Below, piece by piece: positions 28,045 through 35,236 of a stretch of 64,000 bases of DNA; the first letter of the stretch is position 1; each line of letters begins with the position of its first letter. This DNA is from JAJPJE01 sp963848375 (lineage in GTDB: Bacteria; Acidobacteriota; Terriglobia; Terriglobales; Acidobacteriaceae). The stretch spans positions 1 through 64,000 of the forward strand of contig CAWKDK010000016.1 in the NCBI GenBank assembly GCA_963848375.1, written 5' to 3'. Both the position numbers and the translations under genes were made by a program. The notes below the pieces were generated by a model. It was not told the origin of the DNA, did not search any database, and was given only the letters and a program-made list of their open reading frames with translations.

Positions 28045-28356
28045 TCAGGATGCAGCGCGTTTTATTATGGCCTCCCCACAACACCAACGAGAAGTGTCGG
28101 CTGGGCGCCAGTCGGTGAGGTCCGGAGCATTTCTAGCCATGTCGTCATAAGTAACACGAACTCCCTCAGGACTCTCGGCGCTGTCCAGATAGACCCCAGT
28201 CGTCAGCATTCCGCTGTGAACCGCCAACAGCCAACCGGAATCAGTCTGGTAATCTTCTATCCCTTCGCCTATCGGAGGATGTGTACGACGGAGCACTTCT
28301 TTACCGCGATCCAGGCGCGCAAGAAGGTCCCGAATTCTGGAATAGATCGACTGCAT
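28045..28356 (-). CDS. Possible hypothetical protein
   Basis: 103 residues with protein-like composition: MQSIYSRIRDLLARLDRGKE, VLRRTHPPIGEGIEDYQTDS, GWLLAVHSGMLTTGVYLDSA, then a disordered end. No clear ribosome site and no known family. It is kept because its hydrophobic periodicity is better than that of the overlapping frames on the other strand. Confidence 0.4.
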   Translation of the reverse strand: MQSIYSRIRDLLARLDRGKEVLRRTHPPIGEGIEDYQTDSGWLLAVHSGMLTTGVYLDSAESPEGVRVTYDDMARNAPDLTDWRPADTSRWCCGEAIIKRAAS

Positions 28357-28393
28357 AATTACGACTCTGGCAAAACCTCGCCGTGATCAAATG

Positions 28394-28561
28394 CTAGGAC
28401 GACGAACGATGGCTTAGCTGTTCCAGATTGCTCACCACTTGCGATGAGAAGGCCAGATCCATGCGCTTCCTCTGTTTCGTTTCTATGGGCGTATCGTGCC
28501 GCTGATGACGAAGCGTCTCCAGCGTCTGCCTCAGGCGTCGATTCTGTTGGTTTGACAACAA
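28394..28561 (-). CDS. Possible small helical protein with a non-ATG start
   Basis: A 55-codon frame from TTG 28561 reads as a charged amphipathic helix: LLSNQQNRRLRQTLETLRHQ, then IETKQRKRMDLAFSSQVVSN, LEQLSHRSSS. The in-frame stop upstream (TAG) leaves only CTG or TTG starts, so it may be the tail of a broken gene. Confidence 0.35.
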   Translation of the reverse strand: MLSNQQNRRLRQTLETLRHQRHDTPIETKQRKRMDLAFSSQVVSNLEQLSHRSSS

Positions 28562-28583
28562 GGCCAGTTGAGCCTACGGTTGA

Positions 28584-28645
28584 AGTGAGTGAGTTTCCTC
28601 TCCTCTTTCAGACTCTCTGAACTAAGTCAGTCCCTCTGAAGTCTC
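28584..28645 (+). promoter_or_regulatory. Conserved leader/promoter repeat E1
   Basis: About 60 bp (CCTCTTTCAGA, then TCTGAACTAAGTCAGTC) also occurs in inverted orientation at 35704-35768, upstream of the DUF2934 gene. GAAC is followed 17 bp later by AGTCTC (AGTACTC at the other copy), which resembles an ECF-sigma promoter. Here it precedes the gene at 28701. Confidence 0.5.
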
Positions 28646-28700
28646 CTTCCTTAGCCAAGATCTAACCGCCTCAGAATTTCGGAGGAATGGGGTTCCACAG

Positions 28701-29048
28701 ATGAATTGCCTTGTGTGTAAAGACCTAATGCGTGTCCTGAAGTCTGCCAGCACAGACTACAAGTTAGCTCGTTCAGCCCCGTTCTTTTTGGTGAGCACGG
28801 AAATTGCCGCAAAGGGGCTGGTAGACATGGAGCGCGCCAAAATCGCCATGAGCGAACACTTGTTGTATTGCGAGTCAGTCGACCTTGATGTGGTCCGCAG
28901 CTTTCTGTCCACCCGAAACGGAGTGCCGGCAGCCGCACCGAACTGGAGACCGGAATCACCCGAGCGTCACTACTTGCAGAGACAGCCGCTCACAGAACGG
29001 AAACGGTTTGCCTCAGGACGTGCCGCGCGACCGCTCAATTTGTGCTGA
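28701..29048 (+). CDS. Small hypothetical protein with N-terminal CxxC
   Basis: 115 residues. It begins MNCLVCKDLMRVLKSASTDY, followed by a helical part (STEIAAKGLVDMERAKIAMS) and a His/Cys pair (EHLLYCES). This C-x2-C ... H-x4-C pattern suggests a zinc-binding hairpin, like small helical proteins common in acidobacteria. The last 40 residues are disordered and may lie beyond a frameshift. GGAGG lies 14 bp upstream, somewhat distant. The leader repeat E1 lies before it. Confidence 0.55.
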   Translation: MNCLVCKDLMRVLKSASTDYKLARSAPFFLVSTEIAAKGLVDMERAKIAMSEHLLYCESVDLDVVRSFLSTRNGVPAAAPNWRPESPERHYLQRQPLTERKRFASGRAARPLNLC

Positions 29049-29182
29049 GTTTGAAGCTACCGGTGCGAACTCGACGCCAAGCTGCGATCGAGTTCCGCTA
29101 AGGAGTTGGCTTGGACAACCCGTGTCAGTCTGTGGCATCTACCGAACAGAATAGCTGACAATGCTTTTCTGGGAGAGACCTG

Positions 29183-29341
29183 ATGTCTCAAGACGAACAA
29201 AAGACCTGCGCACACATACCATGTCGCTGTGTAGTTCCAGCGGATCAGAAATATTGCAGTGATGCTTGCCGAGAGGCCGGAGCAGAGGAGGTTGAGATTG
29301 CGTGTGAGTGCGATCACCCCGCGTGCCCGCTTGCGGCGTGA
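29183..29341 (+). CDS. Metallothionein-like small protein
   Basis: 52 residues from ATG 29183, with GGGAGAG close upstream. The sequence carries nine Cys: TCAHIPCRCVV, then KYCSDACREAG, then IACECDHPAC. The order C-x-H-x2-C-x-C ... YCS-x2-C ... C-x-C-x2-P-x-C matches bacterial (SmtA/BmtA-type) metallothioneins, which bind Zn, Cd or Cu in the cytosol with Cys and His. The His at position 11 and the His-Pro before the last Cys also fit. It would buffer metal; no SmtB/ArsR repressor gene is adjacent. High confidence on the family from the Cys pattern alone. Confidence 0.82.
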   Translation: MSQDEQKTCAHIPCRCVVPADQKYCSDACREAGAEEVEIACECDHPACPLAA

Positions 29342-29430
29342 CTATTCAAGCCAAAAGTCTGCTCCCGTCGGCCCAGGATCGGAGTCCCGAGTTCATCAGC
29401 CCCCGCGAGCGGTAGTCTCTGGAGAGAGTT

Positions 29431-29640
29431 ATGCAACCTAACGCCGTTAAGCTCCCGGTAATAGCGTCAGTGCCATTGGACTGCACCTTCTGGCCCGAAG
29501 ATGATGGCTGGACAGGTGAGTGTACGGAATTCTCCGTCAGAGTTCGCGGTGGCAATTTCGAGGAAGCGAAGAAACATATGGAAGCAGATCTACAGACATA
29601 CGTCGAGTCGATTCTCCGTCACCGCAGAATCGCCGCTTAA
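29431..29640 (+). CDS. HicB-like small protein
   Basis: 69 residues from ATG 29431 (GGAGAG upstream). After MQPNAVKLPVIASVPLDCTF comes PEDDGWTGECTEFSVRVRGG, then FEEAKKHMEADLQTYVESIL. The DGWTGECTE ... GG-x2-FEEA pattern is that of the HicB antitoxin fold (a degraded RNase H). No HicA toxin frame is adjacent and no DNA-binding tail is present, so it is an orphan rather than a toxin-antitoxin module. Its first 20 residues match the Cys-rich protein at 19714-19980. Confidence 0.7.
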   Translation: MQPNAVKLPVIASVPLDCTFWPEDDGWTGECTEFSVRVRGGNFEEAKKHMEADLQTYVESILRHRRIAA

Positions 29641-29905
29641 GCTACTTCGGAGGCGGTGCATTAAGCGGCTGCCTCTCGCGCGAAGGCGCCCAAATCACCT
29701 CACTTGTCCCCTAAACTCAAGCATCGATCGCGATGAGGTTCGTTGCGCGGCTGTCCTGTGTTGAGCTTGCACGTCTCCCCCGAGCCTGCGCCACAAGTTG
29801 GACAGCGGATAGCCAGTACCTGTTTGAGAGTAACTTTGTCAGCTTTCATGGCTGGCCGATACTGCCGCAATCAAACCAGAAAAGATGGTCAATATTGCAC
29901 ATACG

Positions 29906-30031
29906 TCAGCTCTTATTGAAGACGCGCAGCATGAGCAGGACTGCGATTTCGAAGATTACGAGGACTGCCAACGCCGGATTGATTCTCGCGTGGAAAAAGG
30001 AAGGAAAGAGAGGGGCTAAGTTGGTATACAT
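29906..30031 (-). CDS. Possible single-span membrane peptide
   Basis: 41 residues from ATG 30031 (AAGAGAG upstream): MYTNLAPLFPSFFHARINPA then LAVLVIFEIAVLLMLRVF and a basic end, a convincing membrane helix. Its start is 75 bp from operator site 8, whose -10 points this way. The opposite strand has an overlapping acidic frame (29885-30019, MVNIAHTSALIEDAQHEQDC). I favour the minus strand because of the promoter position. Confidence 0.4.
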   Translation of the reverse strand: MYTNLAPLFPSFFHARINPALAVLVIFEIAVLLMLRVFNKS

Positions 30032-30105
30032 AGCCGCTCTCTTATTCGTGGCGCGCTACGAACGGGAGGCGAGACGTAGAATGACAAACGTTTGGTGCTC
30101 ACGTC

Positions 30106-30121
30106 TGTTCAATATTGATCA
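30106..30121 (-). promoter_or_regulatory. Palindromic operator site 8
   Basis: TGTTCAATATTGATCA (minus strand TGATCAATATTGAACA, identical to sites 2 and 10). A -10-like CATTCT (30083-30078) starts 30.5 bp from the centre. The bases after the site, GACGTGAGCACC, nearly repeat those after site 10. Confidence 0.6.
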
Positions 30122-30147
30122 TCGTGCGCCCTTCCATGAACAGAATT

Positions 30148-30303
30148 TCACAGATGACCCGACTTATAAATTCCCAGCAATTCAGTTTCGGCAGATCCAA
30201 GTAACTGTAGAAATCGTACCCTTTGCACTTCGCTAAGGTTGGGGTGTTTGAGCACATATCGAATGTTTAGGATTCGGGTTTGGAGTTCCTGTAGCATCAG
30301 CAT
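30148..30303 (-). CDS. Small helical protein, paralogue A
   Basis: 51 residues from ATG 30303 (GGGGAA upstream): MLMLQELQTRILNIRYVLKH, then VQRVRFLQLLGSAETELLGI. It is a paralogue of the protein at 32241-32459 (MLISHELETRILNINYLLKQ, RGQLLRLLENAESELLEVF). The pattern is two amphipathic helices, with no known family. The leader, including a CTGTC/GACAG hairpin next to the ribosome site, is also conserved between the two copies. The frame stays open upstream to 30375, but differences there are not protein-like, so the shorter start is preferred. Confidence 0.65.
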   Translation of the reverse strand: MLMLQELQTRILNIRYVLKHPNLSEVQRVRFLQLLGSAETELLGIYKSGHL

Positions 30304-30379
30304 TTTTTGAATGTTCCCCGCCTGTCGGGAGACAGACCTTCTATGGAAGACATAATGCATGCAGCAGGTACTCACAGTC

Positions 30380-30395
30380 TGTTCAATGTTGAACA
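30380..30395. promoter_or_regulatory. Palindromic operator site 9, divergent promoter
   Basis: TGTTCAATGTTGAACA, perfect except the central pair. Towards paralogue A there is CATTAT (30357-30352), 30.5 bp from the centre. Towards the gene at 30445 there is TAATGT (30417-30422), 29.5 bp away. It could drive both genes. Confidence 0.65.
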
Positions 30396-30444
30396 GCGTA
30401 GATTTCCCAATCGGCCTAATGTGTAGTTTGGGGGATTTAAAGTC

Positions 30445-30627
30445 ATGGCGGATCCCGAAGAGAGCACGGCAGTAAAGATTCTGCGACTCGAAATGGAACG
30501 GTCTACCCTTACTAATTGGCTAGCCGGGCCGAATGTGACGGAACGGAGCAGGGCAATACTACAAATACTCCTGCGAAAAGGGGACGACGAGCTGTCCCAG
30601 ACCTGGACAAAAGAGAAAGGCAGTTAG
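30445..30627 (+). CDS. Small hypothetical helical protein
   Basis: 60 residues from ATG 30445 (GGGGGA upstream): MADPEESTAVKILRLEMERS, TLTNWLAGPNVTERSRAILQ, ILLRKGDDELSQTW. It is mostly helical and soluble. It is divergent from paralogue A, with operator site 9 between them. No family recognised, though its size and position resemble the A/B paralogues. Confidence 0.6.
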   Translation: MADPEESTAVKILRLEMERSTLTNWLAGPNVTERSRAILQILLRKGDDELSQTWTKEKGS

Positions 30628-30665
30628 GCGGCCATTTGCGTTAGCCGTCGCGAAACCCGCAATAC

Positions 30666-30710
30666 GATTCTCCATCTCAAACTGACATTGTGAGTGATAT
30701 GCCGATATAT
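30666..30710 (+). repeat. Palindromic repeat R, copy 1 (degenerate)
   Basis: CCATCTCAAACTGACATT followed by GTGAGTGATATGCCGATATA aligns with copy 2 at 32628. The left arm is degenerate. Confidence 0.6.
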
Positions 30711-31166
30711 CCAGCTGAGCTTGTGGTCCCCGACCGAGAATTGCGTATGGTCCAACGATAGCCCAAGTTCGTAATGCGCTCCTGGGTTCAACACGTGGTA
30801 ACCGCCTATTGGACCTGGACCGACACTGGACATCCACGGTTTCTGATCTCTTTTCCGACGATCACGAGGGTCCGAACGTGCCGCGCGCTTCAACATCAAT
30901 GGATGCATCACAGTCAGTTCAGCAGCATAAGTAGACAGAGATGTACTCGAGGACATTCTGTCTACATATGAGCCAACTGGGCTGTAATCCCTGCGTGTAG
31001 CGCGTCGGCAGTTGATGTGGAAATCTCGCGATCGTAGCAAACGTCAGGGTGATAGCTGTGAATAGGAGAACCGACGAAGATTTGTTGGATTCCATCCGAA
31101 ACTTGCTCGGCACCTCACCCTTGGCGGCCTCTGCCGGAGCCGGACAGCATTAACAGTCTGCGGCAG
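30711..31166. other. Gene-poor interval
   Basis: About 450 bp between repeat R1 and the CRP/FNR gene. The longest frames have no coding character. A short frame near 31050-31154 (VNRRTDEDLLDSIRNLLGTS) could be a peptide, but support is thin. Confidence 0.35.
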
Positions 31167-32072
31167 TCAGAGTCCCGCCTTCCGGCGTCGTTGAAAACTG
31201 GGTAGGGGTGGCTTACTGGCGCGTTCTTTGTCCGGCGGACCACCCGGCCTCACAGGTGGTTCGAGAACTCTGTCAGCAGTTCGGTTCGTGATTCCCGGGA
31301 TAACTATCGTTCCGTTGTCATCGCGGAGAACAATGTTAAGGAGTGAACTGTGGACGTGTAAATTGTCTCCAGAGTCGTAATTAATAAAGCCGAGCTTCCT
31401 GAATCGATTCATGAAGAAACTGACCCGCGAGCGAGTCGTTCCCACCATTTCTGCCAGAGTCTCCTGATTTAGTTTTGGGACAGTCATTTCGGAGACCCCT
31501 TCTTTGCCGAATTGCGCCATCAGTAGAAGTACTCGCGCTAACCGCTTCTCGCTGGAATTGAAAAGTTGATCGATCAGATCATCTTGGTACCGGATGTTGC
31601 GCTTCAGCAGATACTTCACAAACAAGGCCGACAATTTCGGTTCGAGACTCATTGCAAGCAGGAGTGCCTTCTTCTCGATATGCAGAAGGACACAGTCTGT
31701 CATCGCGATCGCCGACGACATGCGCAGAAGTTGACCAGCCAGACCACCTTCTCCGAAGAAATCTCCTTCGCTCAAAATACCCAGAGTTGCTTCTTTTCCA
31801 GCCTCAGACACAACGCTGAGCCGCACCTTGCCCTTTTGAATGAAAAACAATCCGTCCATAGCATCGCCTTGAGCGAAGATCGTGTCCCTTTTCTGAAAGG
31901 ACACCATTTCCCTACCCTTCCCAATAGTTGAAAGGAAGATGCGGGGACTAAAAGCGTCTTTTGGCTTTGCAATCGTGATGTGATTCACCCAAGGTCGTCC
32001 CTCGTGGGAGAACGGCCAGTCTCTATTGTGCGAGAAAGAGATGAATCCCCACTGGTCAATAATGCTCACCAT
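31167..32072 (-). CDS. CRP/FNR-family transcriptional regulator
   Basis: Up to 301 residues from ATG 32072; GTG 31988 gives a more typical N-terminus before FSPRIFLSTIGKGREMVSFQ. The cyclic-nucleotide-binding-like fold is clear (FAQGDAMDGLFFIQKGKVRL, LGILSEGDFFGEGGLAGQ), followed by the dimer helix and a winged helix-turn-helix (LNQETLAEMVGTTRSRVSFF then MNRFRKLGFI). The FNR iron-sulfur cysteines are absent. Aligned to E. coli CRP, the recognition helix keeps the Arg at 180 but has Ser at 181 (Glu in CRP) and Phe at 185 (Arg in CRP), so it should read an atypical site. About 50 residues after the HTH form a Pro/Arg-rich tail. Operator site 10 lies 80 bp upstream. It is a candidate master of the local palindromes. 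Confidence 0.88.
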   Translation of the reverse strand: MVSIIDQWGFISFSHNRDWPFSHEGRPWVNHITIAKPKDAFSPRIFLSTIGKGREMVSFQKRDTIFAQGDAMDGLFFIQKGKVRLSVVSEAGKEATLGILSEGDFFGEGGLAGQLLRMSSAIAMTDCVLLHIEKKALLLAMSLEPKLSALFVKYLLKRNIRYQDDLIDQLFNSSEKRLARVLLLMAQFGKEGVSEMTVPKLNQETLAEMVGTTRSRVSFFMNRFRKLGFINYDSGDNLHVHSSLLNIVLRDDNGTIVIPGITNRTADRVLEPPVRPGGPPDKERASKPPLPSFQRRRKAGL

Positions 32073-32152
32073 GGTGTGTATCTTTTCGGGGGGTAGTCAC
32101 GGGAGTTGACCCTGGAAACGGCCACTTTGGTGGTGAACTGAGTTGTCTGCAC

Positions 32153-32168
32153 TGATCAATATTGAACA
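32153..32168 (+). promoter_or_regulatory. Palindromic operator site 10
   Basis: TGATCAATATTGAACA, identical to site 2. A -10-like CATTAT (32190-32195) starts 29.5 bp from the centre. It is 73 bp before paralogue B and 80 bp upstream of the divergent CRP/FNR gene. Confidence 0.7.
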
Positions 32169-32240
32169 GACGTGAGTACCTGCTGCTTCCATTATGTTCC
32201 CTATAGAAGGTCTGTCTCCCGACAGCCGGGGAGCACTCGA

Positions 32241-32459
32241 ATGCTGATTTCGCATGAACTGGAAACTAGAATCCTCAACATCAATTACCTGCTCAAACAG
32301 CTAGACGTTACCGGAGCGCAAAGAGGACAACTCCTGCGCCTACTTGAGAACGCCGAAAGTGAATTGTTGGAGGTTTTTGGGTCGGGTTCTCTGTGGGAGA
32401 CTTCTCCCCGACCGAAGGGCGACGCTACCCGCACGATGAGCAATAGTGATCAGACGTAG
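32241..32459 (+). CDS. Small helical protein, paralogue B
   Basis: 72 residues from ATG 32241 (GGGGAG 8 bp upstream). The first 50 residues match paralogue A (30148-30303); the polar tail (TSPRPKGDATRTMSNSDQT) is extra. Its leader (32170-32240) has a CTGTC-TCCC-GACAG hairpin just before the ribosome site, which could influence translation. It is driven by operator site 10 and divergent from the CRP/FNR gene. Function unknown. Confidence 0.65.
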   Translation: MLISHELETRILNINYLLKQLDVTGAQRGQLLRLLENAESELLEVFGSGSLWETSPRPKGDATRTMSNSDQT

Positions 32460-32522
32460 GCAGCAAACGTCTGTCGTTCTATCTCCTGAAGTTAACCAAC
32501 TTGAAGTAATCGACCCTCATTT

Positions 32523-32555
32523 GGGAGCTAGGTATTCCACCCGGCTCCCGTTTTT
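32523..32555 (+). terminator. Terminator after paralogue B
   Basis: The stem GGGAGC / GCTCCC (inner GGT/ACC also pairs) is followed by GTTTTT, 64 bp after the stop. Confidence 0.8.
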
Positions 32556-32627
32556 CCTCACCTTGGTTCACCCATTCAAGTGACGATTTTCCAATCCACG
32601 TATCTGCAATCTAGATTGGTGTCGGTA

Positions 32628-32683
32628 ACGGAGATTATCACTCTCTATCTCAACCTGAGATAGTGAGTGGTATGCCGATATAT
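32628..32683 (+). repeat. Palindromic repeat R, copy 2 (most complete)
   Basis: The left arm ATCACTCTCTATCTCA and right arm TGAGATAGTGAGTGGTAT pair around ACC, an imperfect hairpin of about 40 nt. It starts ACGGAGATT and ends GCCGATATAT. Other copies are at 30666, 33771 and 35237. Confidence 0.7.
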
Positions 32684-34225
32684 AACCCGTAAATTAAGTA
32701 ACGCTAGTCGTCATGCAAATACTTGCCAGTCGGCTCGGTTGAACGTCCAGATCCGCCTATGTCGAGGCGTCCAATCAGCATTTCTGCTGTTGACTGCGCG
32801 TCATCTGTGAAGACTTCGATTAAGCGTGACGCCGCAACTCTTTTAACTTGCTATGTCCAGGCCGTGTTCGATGCCGTAGACTCGCGGCCACGGAGTTGCC
32901 GCAGGTAAGGCTTGACGCCTGGACGATCATGGCATGCGAGCTCGGTGGGCCGCTGGCATCATCGATGACTGTATGACTGACAGGCGACAGCTTAAGCGGC
33001 CGAAGTGTCTTCGTATCGCTCGTTCTGCCGAACTCTGGATACGCGTGATCATTTCGCAACGAGCTCGAGCTCTTGAAATGCCGGCTATGTTCGGAACTGC
33101 GTCGGTCAGTTGCGAGCCAGGCACAGGTCGTATTGCCTTATCTGATCGCGCACGAGGGCTGATAGAACTGTCAATGCACACCGATCTGGCCTACTCAACG
33201 TAATCGGCGATGCAATAGACTGCGCAATGGTCTCGTGTGTACTCAACTGGCGCGATCTGTGCTGAAGGCCGGACGACGTATGAACGGCATATGAATTATC
33301 CTGAGTTCACGGTGCACAGTAACTTCGGACGTTGTACTCATGTATCTACACTGACGATGGGAGTGTATCGCTGCATCTATCTGAGAATACTTGCAGCCAT
33401 CGATTTGAGGAGTTACGAGCCTTCGTGCAATCCTAGCGCAGCAATTGTCGATCAGCTTGCGGTTGCGGGACACGTCTGCTATTTGCCGCGACATGCTTCG
33501 GTAGCAGCGGAAACTCCGCAAGTCATTATCTGCGCAAAGTCGCAGAGCATCTATGAATCGCCCCGGCCAGTGGACGAAGGGCTATCGTGATGCATGAGCA
33601 GCTCCTTGCTGCCAGTTCGCTTGAAGCATCAACACTGCTATTCGCTGAACTACTTGTCCCACTACCGTCTGACATCTCGGACAGGTGCAACGAAACAAAG
33701 ACAGCACTGAGACGAAATGAATGAGTAATCGCTTCACGCAGAATGTACAACGAAATCAGAAAGTGTTCGAACGGAGATTATCACTCACTATCTCGGATTG
33801 AGACCTTGGCACCCTGTTTCCCGGCAGCTGGCAGCGCCACCATGCCTTTCTCAGCGCTCTGGCCTTGGTGCGCGATGCAGCGCGATTTGCGATTGGGATT
33901 TGCGCAATGGTTCAGGTGAACTTGAGAGTAGAGCATCGATTTCGACCAATGTTTATGAGCCTTTGGCGCGGACCGTCGGATATGTAACCCAAAGGGCGTT
34001 TGACTTGCGCATAACAAACGAAAAATTGAATACGTAGAGGTGCGCCCCGCAGCCCGCGTTGCCGCAATCAGGAACAAGGGCAGCTTTTCAGTACTACTGG
34101 TTGTGTGAAGCCTGCTTGCAAATTCTCACCGTGGTGGCGGATGGCCAGAGTGTGAGTATTCGCAGATCAGTATTGCCGGGCAAGCGTTCCGCAGCCTAGA
34201 GAAGTCGTGCCGTTTTTGCGACAAT
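32684..34225. other. 1.5-kb gene-poor interval containing repeat R3
   Basis: Six-frame reading gives only short frames without motifs (32723-32908, 32934-33203, 33237-33590). A 44-codon frame, 33590-33724 (MHEQLLAASSLEASTLLFAE), overlaps the stop of 33237-33590 as TGATG and has GAAGGG upstream, so it is possible but weak. Direct copies of repeat R bound the first 1.1 kb. It could be degraded DNA or a non-coding RNA; I cannot decide. Confidence 0.4.
33771..33804 (+). repeat. Palindromic repeat R, copy 3 (left arm)
   Basis: ACGGAGATTATCACTCACTA then TCTCGGATTGAGAC. The left arm is identical to copy 4 over 24 bp; the right arm is degraded. Confidence 0.65.
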
Positions 34226-34262
34226 GGGGCCGCATCCCGGAAACTACAAGATGTGCGGCCCC
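34226..34262. terminator. Strong hairpin, probable terminator
   Basis: GGGGCCGCA pairs with TGCGGCCCC across a 19-nt loop, followed on the plus strand by AAGTTTATTTT. It lies 40 bp beyond the stop of the minus-strand secreted gene; the T-rich side is on the plus strand. Confidence 0.6.
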
Positions 34263-34302
34263 AAGTTTATTTTCCTCGAACGCAGTAAAACTCCAAAACC
34301 TA

Positions 34303-34824
34303 CTAGCGTTCAATGCCTGCTGCGAACCAGGGATTGGCTCCGCCCGTTGTTCGTATGAGCAGAACAGGAGTGTCGCAGGGCGCTGGCGGCGTGGGCGCCA
34401 AAACATCGTCGATGGTGAAGTCCCCGTCGGGATCGAGGGCGACGCCCGCGATGTTTGAACTCGAAGCGGTTGCGGTGGCGGCAGGTCCACAGAACAGTGT
34501 CGCGAAGACCTTCTGGTTCCCATTCGTGCCGATTCCGTTGCCGCCGGCCAGAAGCAGTCCACGCCCACGAACGCGAATACGCCCGTCCGTGCTCACATTG
34601 GCATCGAGATCGGCGATCCGCCAAATTTGTCCCGGGGGAGAAACGCCACGGACCACATTTGCGCTGACGGTGGTGGTGGTACCGCTGACGACGACATTGG
34701 AAACAGGATCTACACCAATACCACCATCAAATTTGACCAACGAGTTGTCGTGCCGGCCGGAGCCAAAAGCTGAAAAGGCAACGACAGCAGAAAGCAGCAG
34801 GCCGAAACCTAATATTTTCTTCAT
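34303..34824 (-). CDS. Exported hypothetical protein
   Basis: 173 residues from ATG 34824 (GGAG upstream). Signal peptide MKKILGFGLLLSAVVAFSAF. The mature part begins near SGRHDNSLVKFDGGIGVDPV and contains PPGQIWRIADLDANVSTDGR, GRGLLLAGGNGIGTNG, KVFATLFCGPAATATASSSN, DPDGDFTIDDVLAPTPPAPC and TPVLLIRTTGGANPWFAAGI. It is beta-rich with two Cys, probably a disulfide. I know similar secreted proteins in soil bacteria, but none with a function. A 25-bp perfect palindrome precedes it. Confidence 0.75.
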   Translation of the reverse strand: MKKILGFGLLLSAVVAFSAFGSGRHDNSLVKFDGGIGVDPVSNVVVSGTTTTVSANVVRGVSPPGQIWRIADLDANVSTDGRIRVRGRGLLLAGGNGIGTNGNQKVFATLFCGPAATATASSSNIAGVALDPDGDFTIDDVLAPTPPAPCDTPVLLIRTTGGANPWFAAGIER

Positions 34825-34863
34825 CACGCATCTCCTTTAAGTGTTCGCGAGGTAAGGTGACTG

Positions 34864-34888
34864 CAGCGATCTTCAGTGAAGATCGCTG
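34864..34888. promoter_or_regulatory. 25-bp perfect palindrome
   Basis: CAGCGATCTTCA, a single G, then TGAAGATCGCTG. It begins 40 bp upstream of the exported gene's ATG. With no T-run it is more likely an operator or 5' leader hairpin than a terminator. Confidence 0.55.
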
Positions 34889-35236
34889 AGAGGAGTCCGC
34901 GCAGGAGTGCAGACCGAACGATGACTACTAAAGGGCGTTCGCAACAGCTATCTGGGAGGCTGAAGGAAGGCCGGTTGGGTGAGGAATGTAGCGTTGAACG
35001 GGGCCCGAGATCAAACAAAAAACGAGAGCGGCACAATTCGTTACAGGACGGAGACAAATGTGGGTGGATATCCCAGGGTGAAATGGCAGGCGAGCGAGGC
35101 ACAAGCGTATAGGCTCACTTCCAAGGAATGGTCGAATTGCGTGAATAACGCGATTCAATCAAAAGTTGGTGGTTATCCGAGTGATGACTGGAAGAAAGCG
35201 TTGAACCAACTCCATGTAGAAGAACGCTTGATCGAA
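34889..35236. other. Interval without a secure gene
   Basis: The plus frame 34979-35293 (GTG start) contains two VGGYP-x3-W motifs, but its end runs through repeat R4 and it has no known relative. I do not annotate it as a gene. Confidence 0.35.

Noticed and set aside
29431..29640. HicAB toxin-antitoxin module
   Set aside because: The HicB-like fold is present, but no HicA frame lies within 300 bp on either side.
20663..32168. LexA boxes
   Set aside because: CTGTTCAAYRTTGAACAG superficially resembles CTGT-N8-ACAG, but the spacer is 10, several copies lack the outer bases, and the downstream genes are not DNA-repair genes.
20663..32168. Classical FNR boxes (TTGAT-N4-ATCAA)
   Set aside because: Some copies contain TTGATCAATATT, but the second half-site does not fit ATCAA, and the palindrome centre lies elsewhere.
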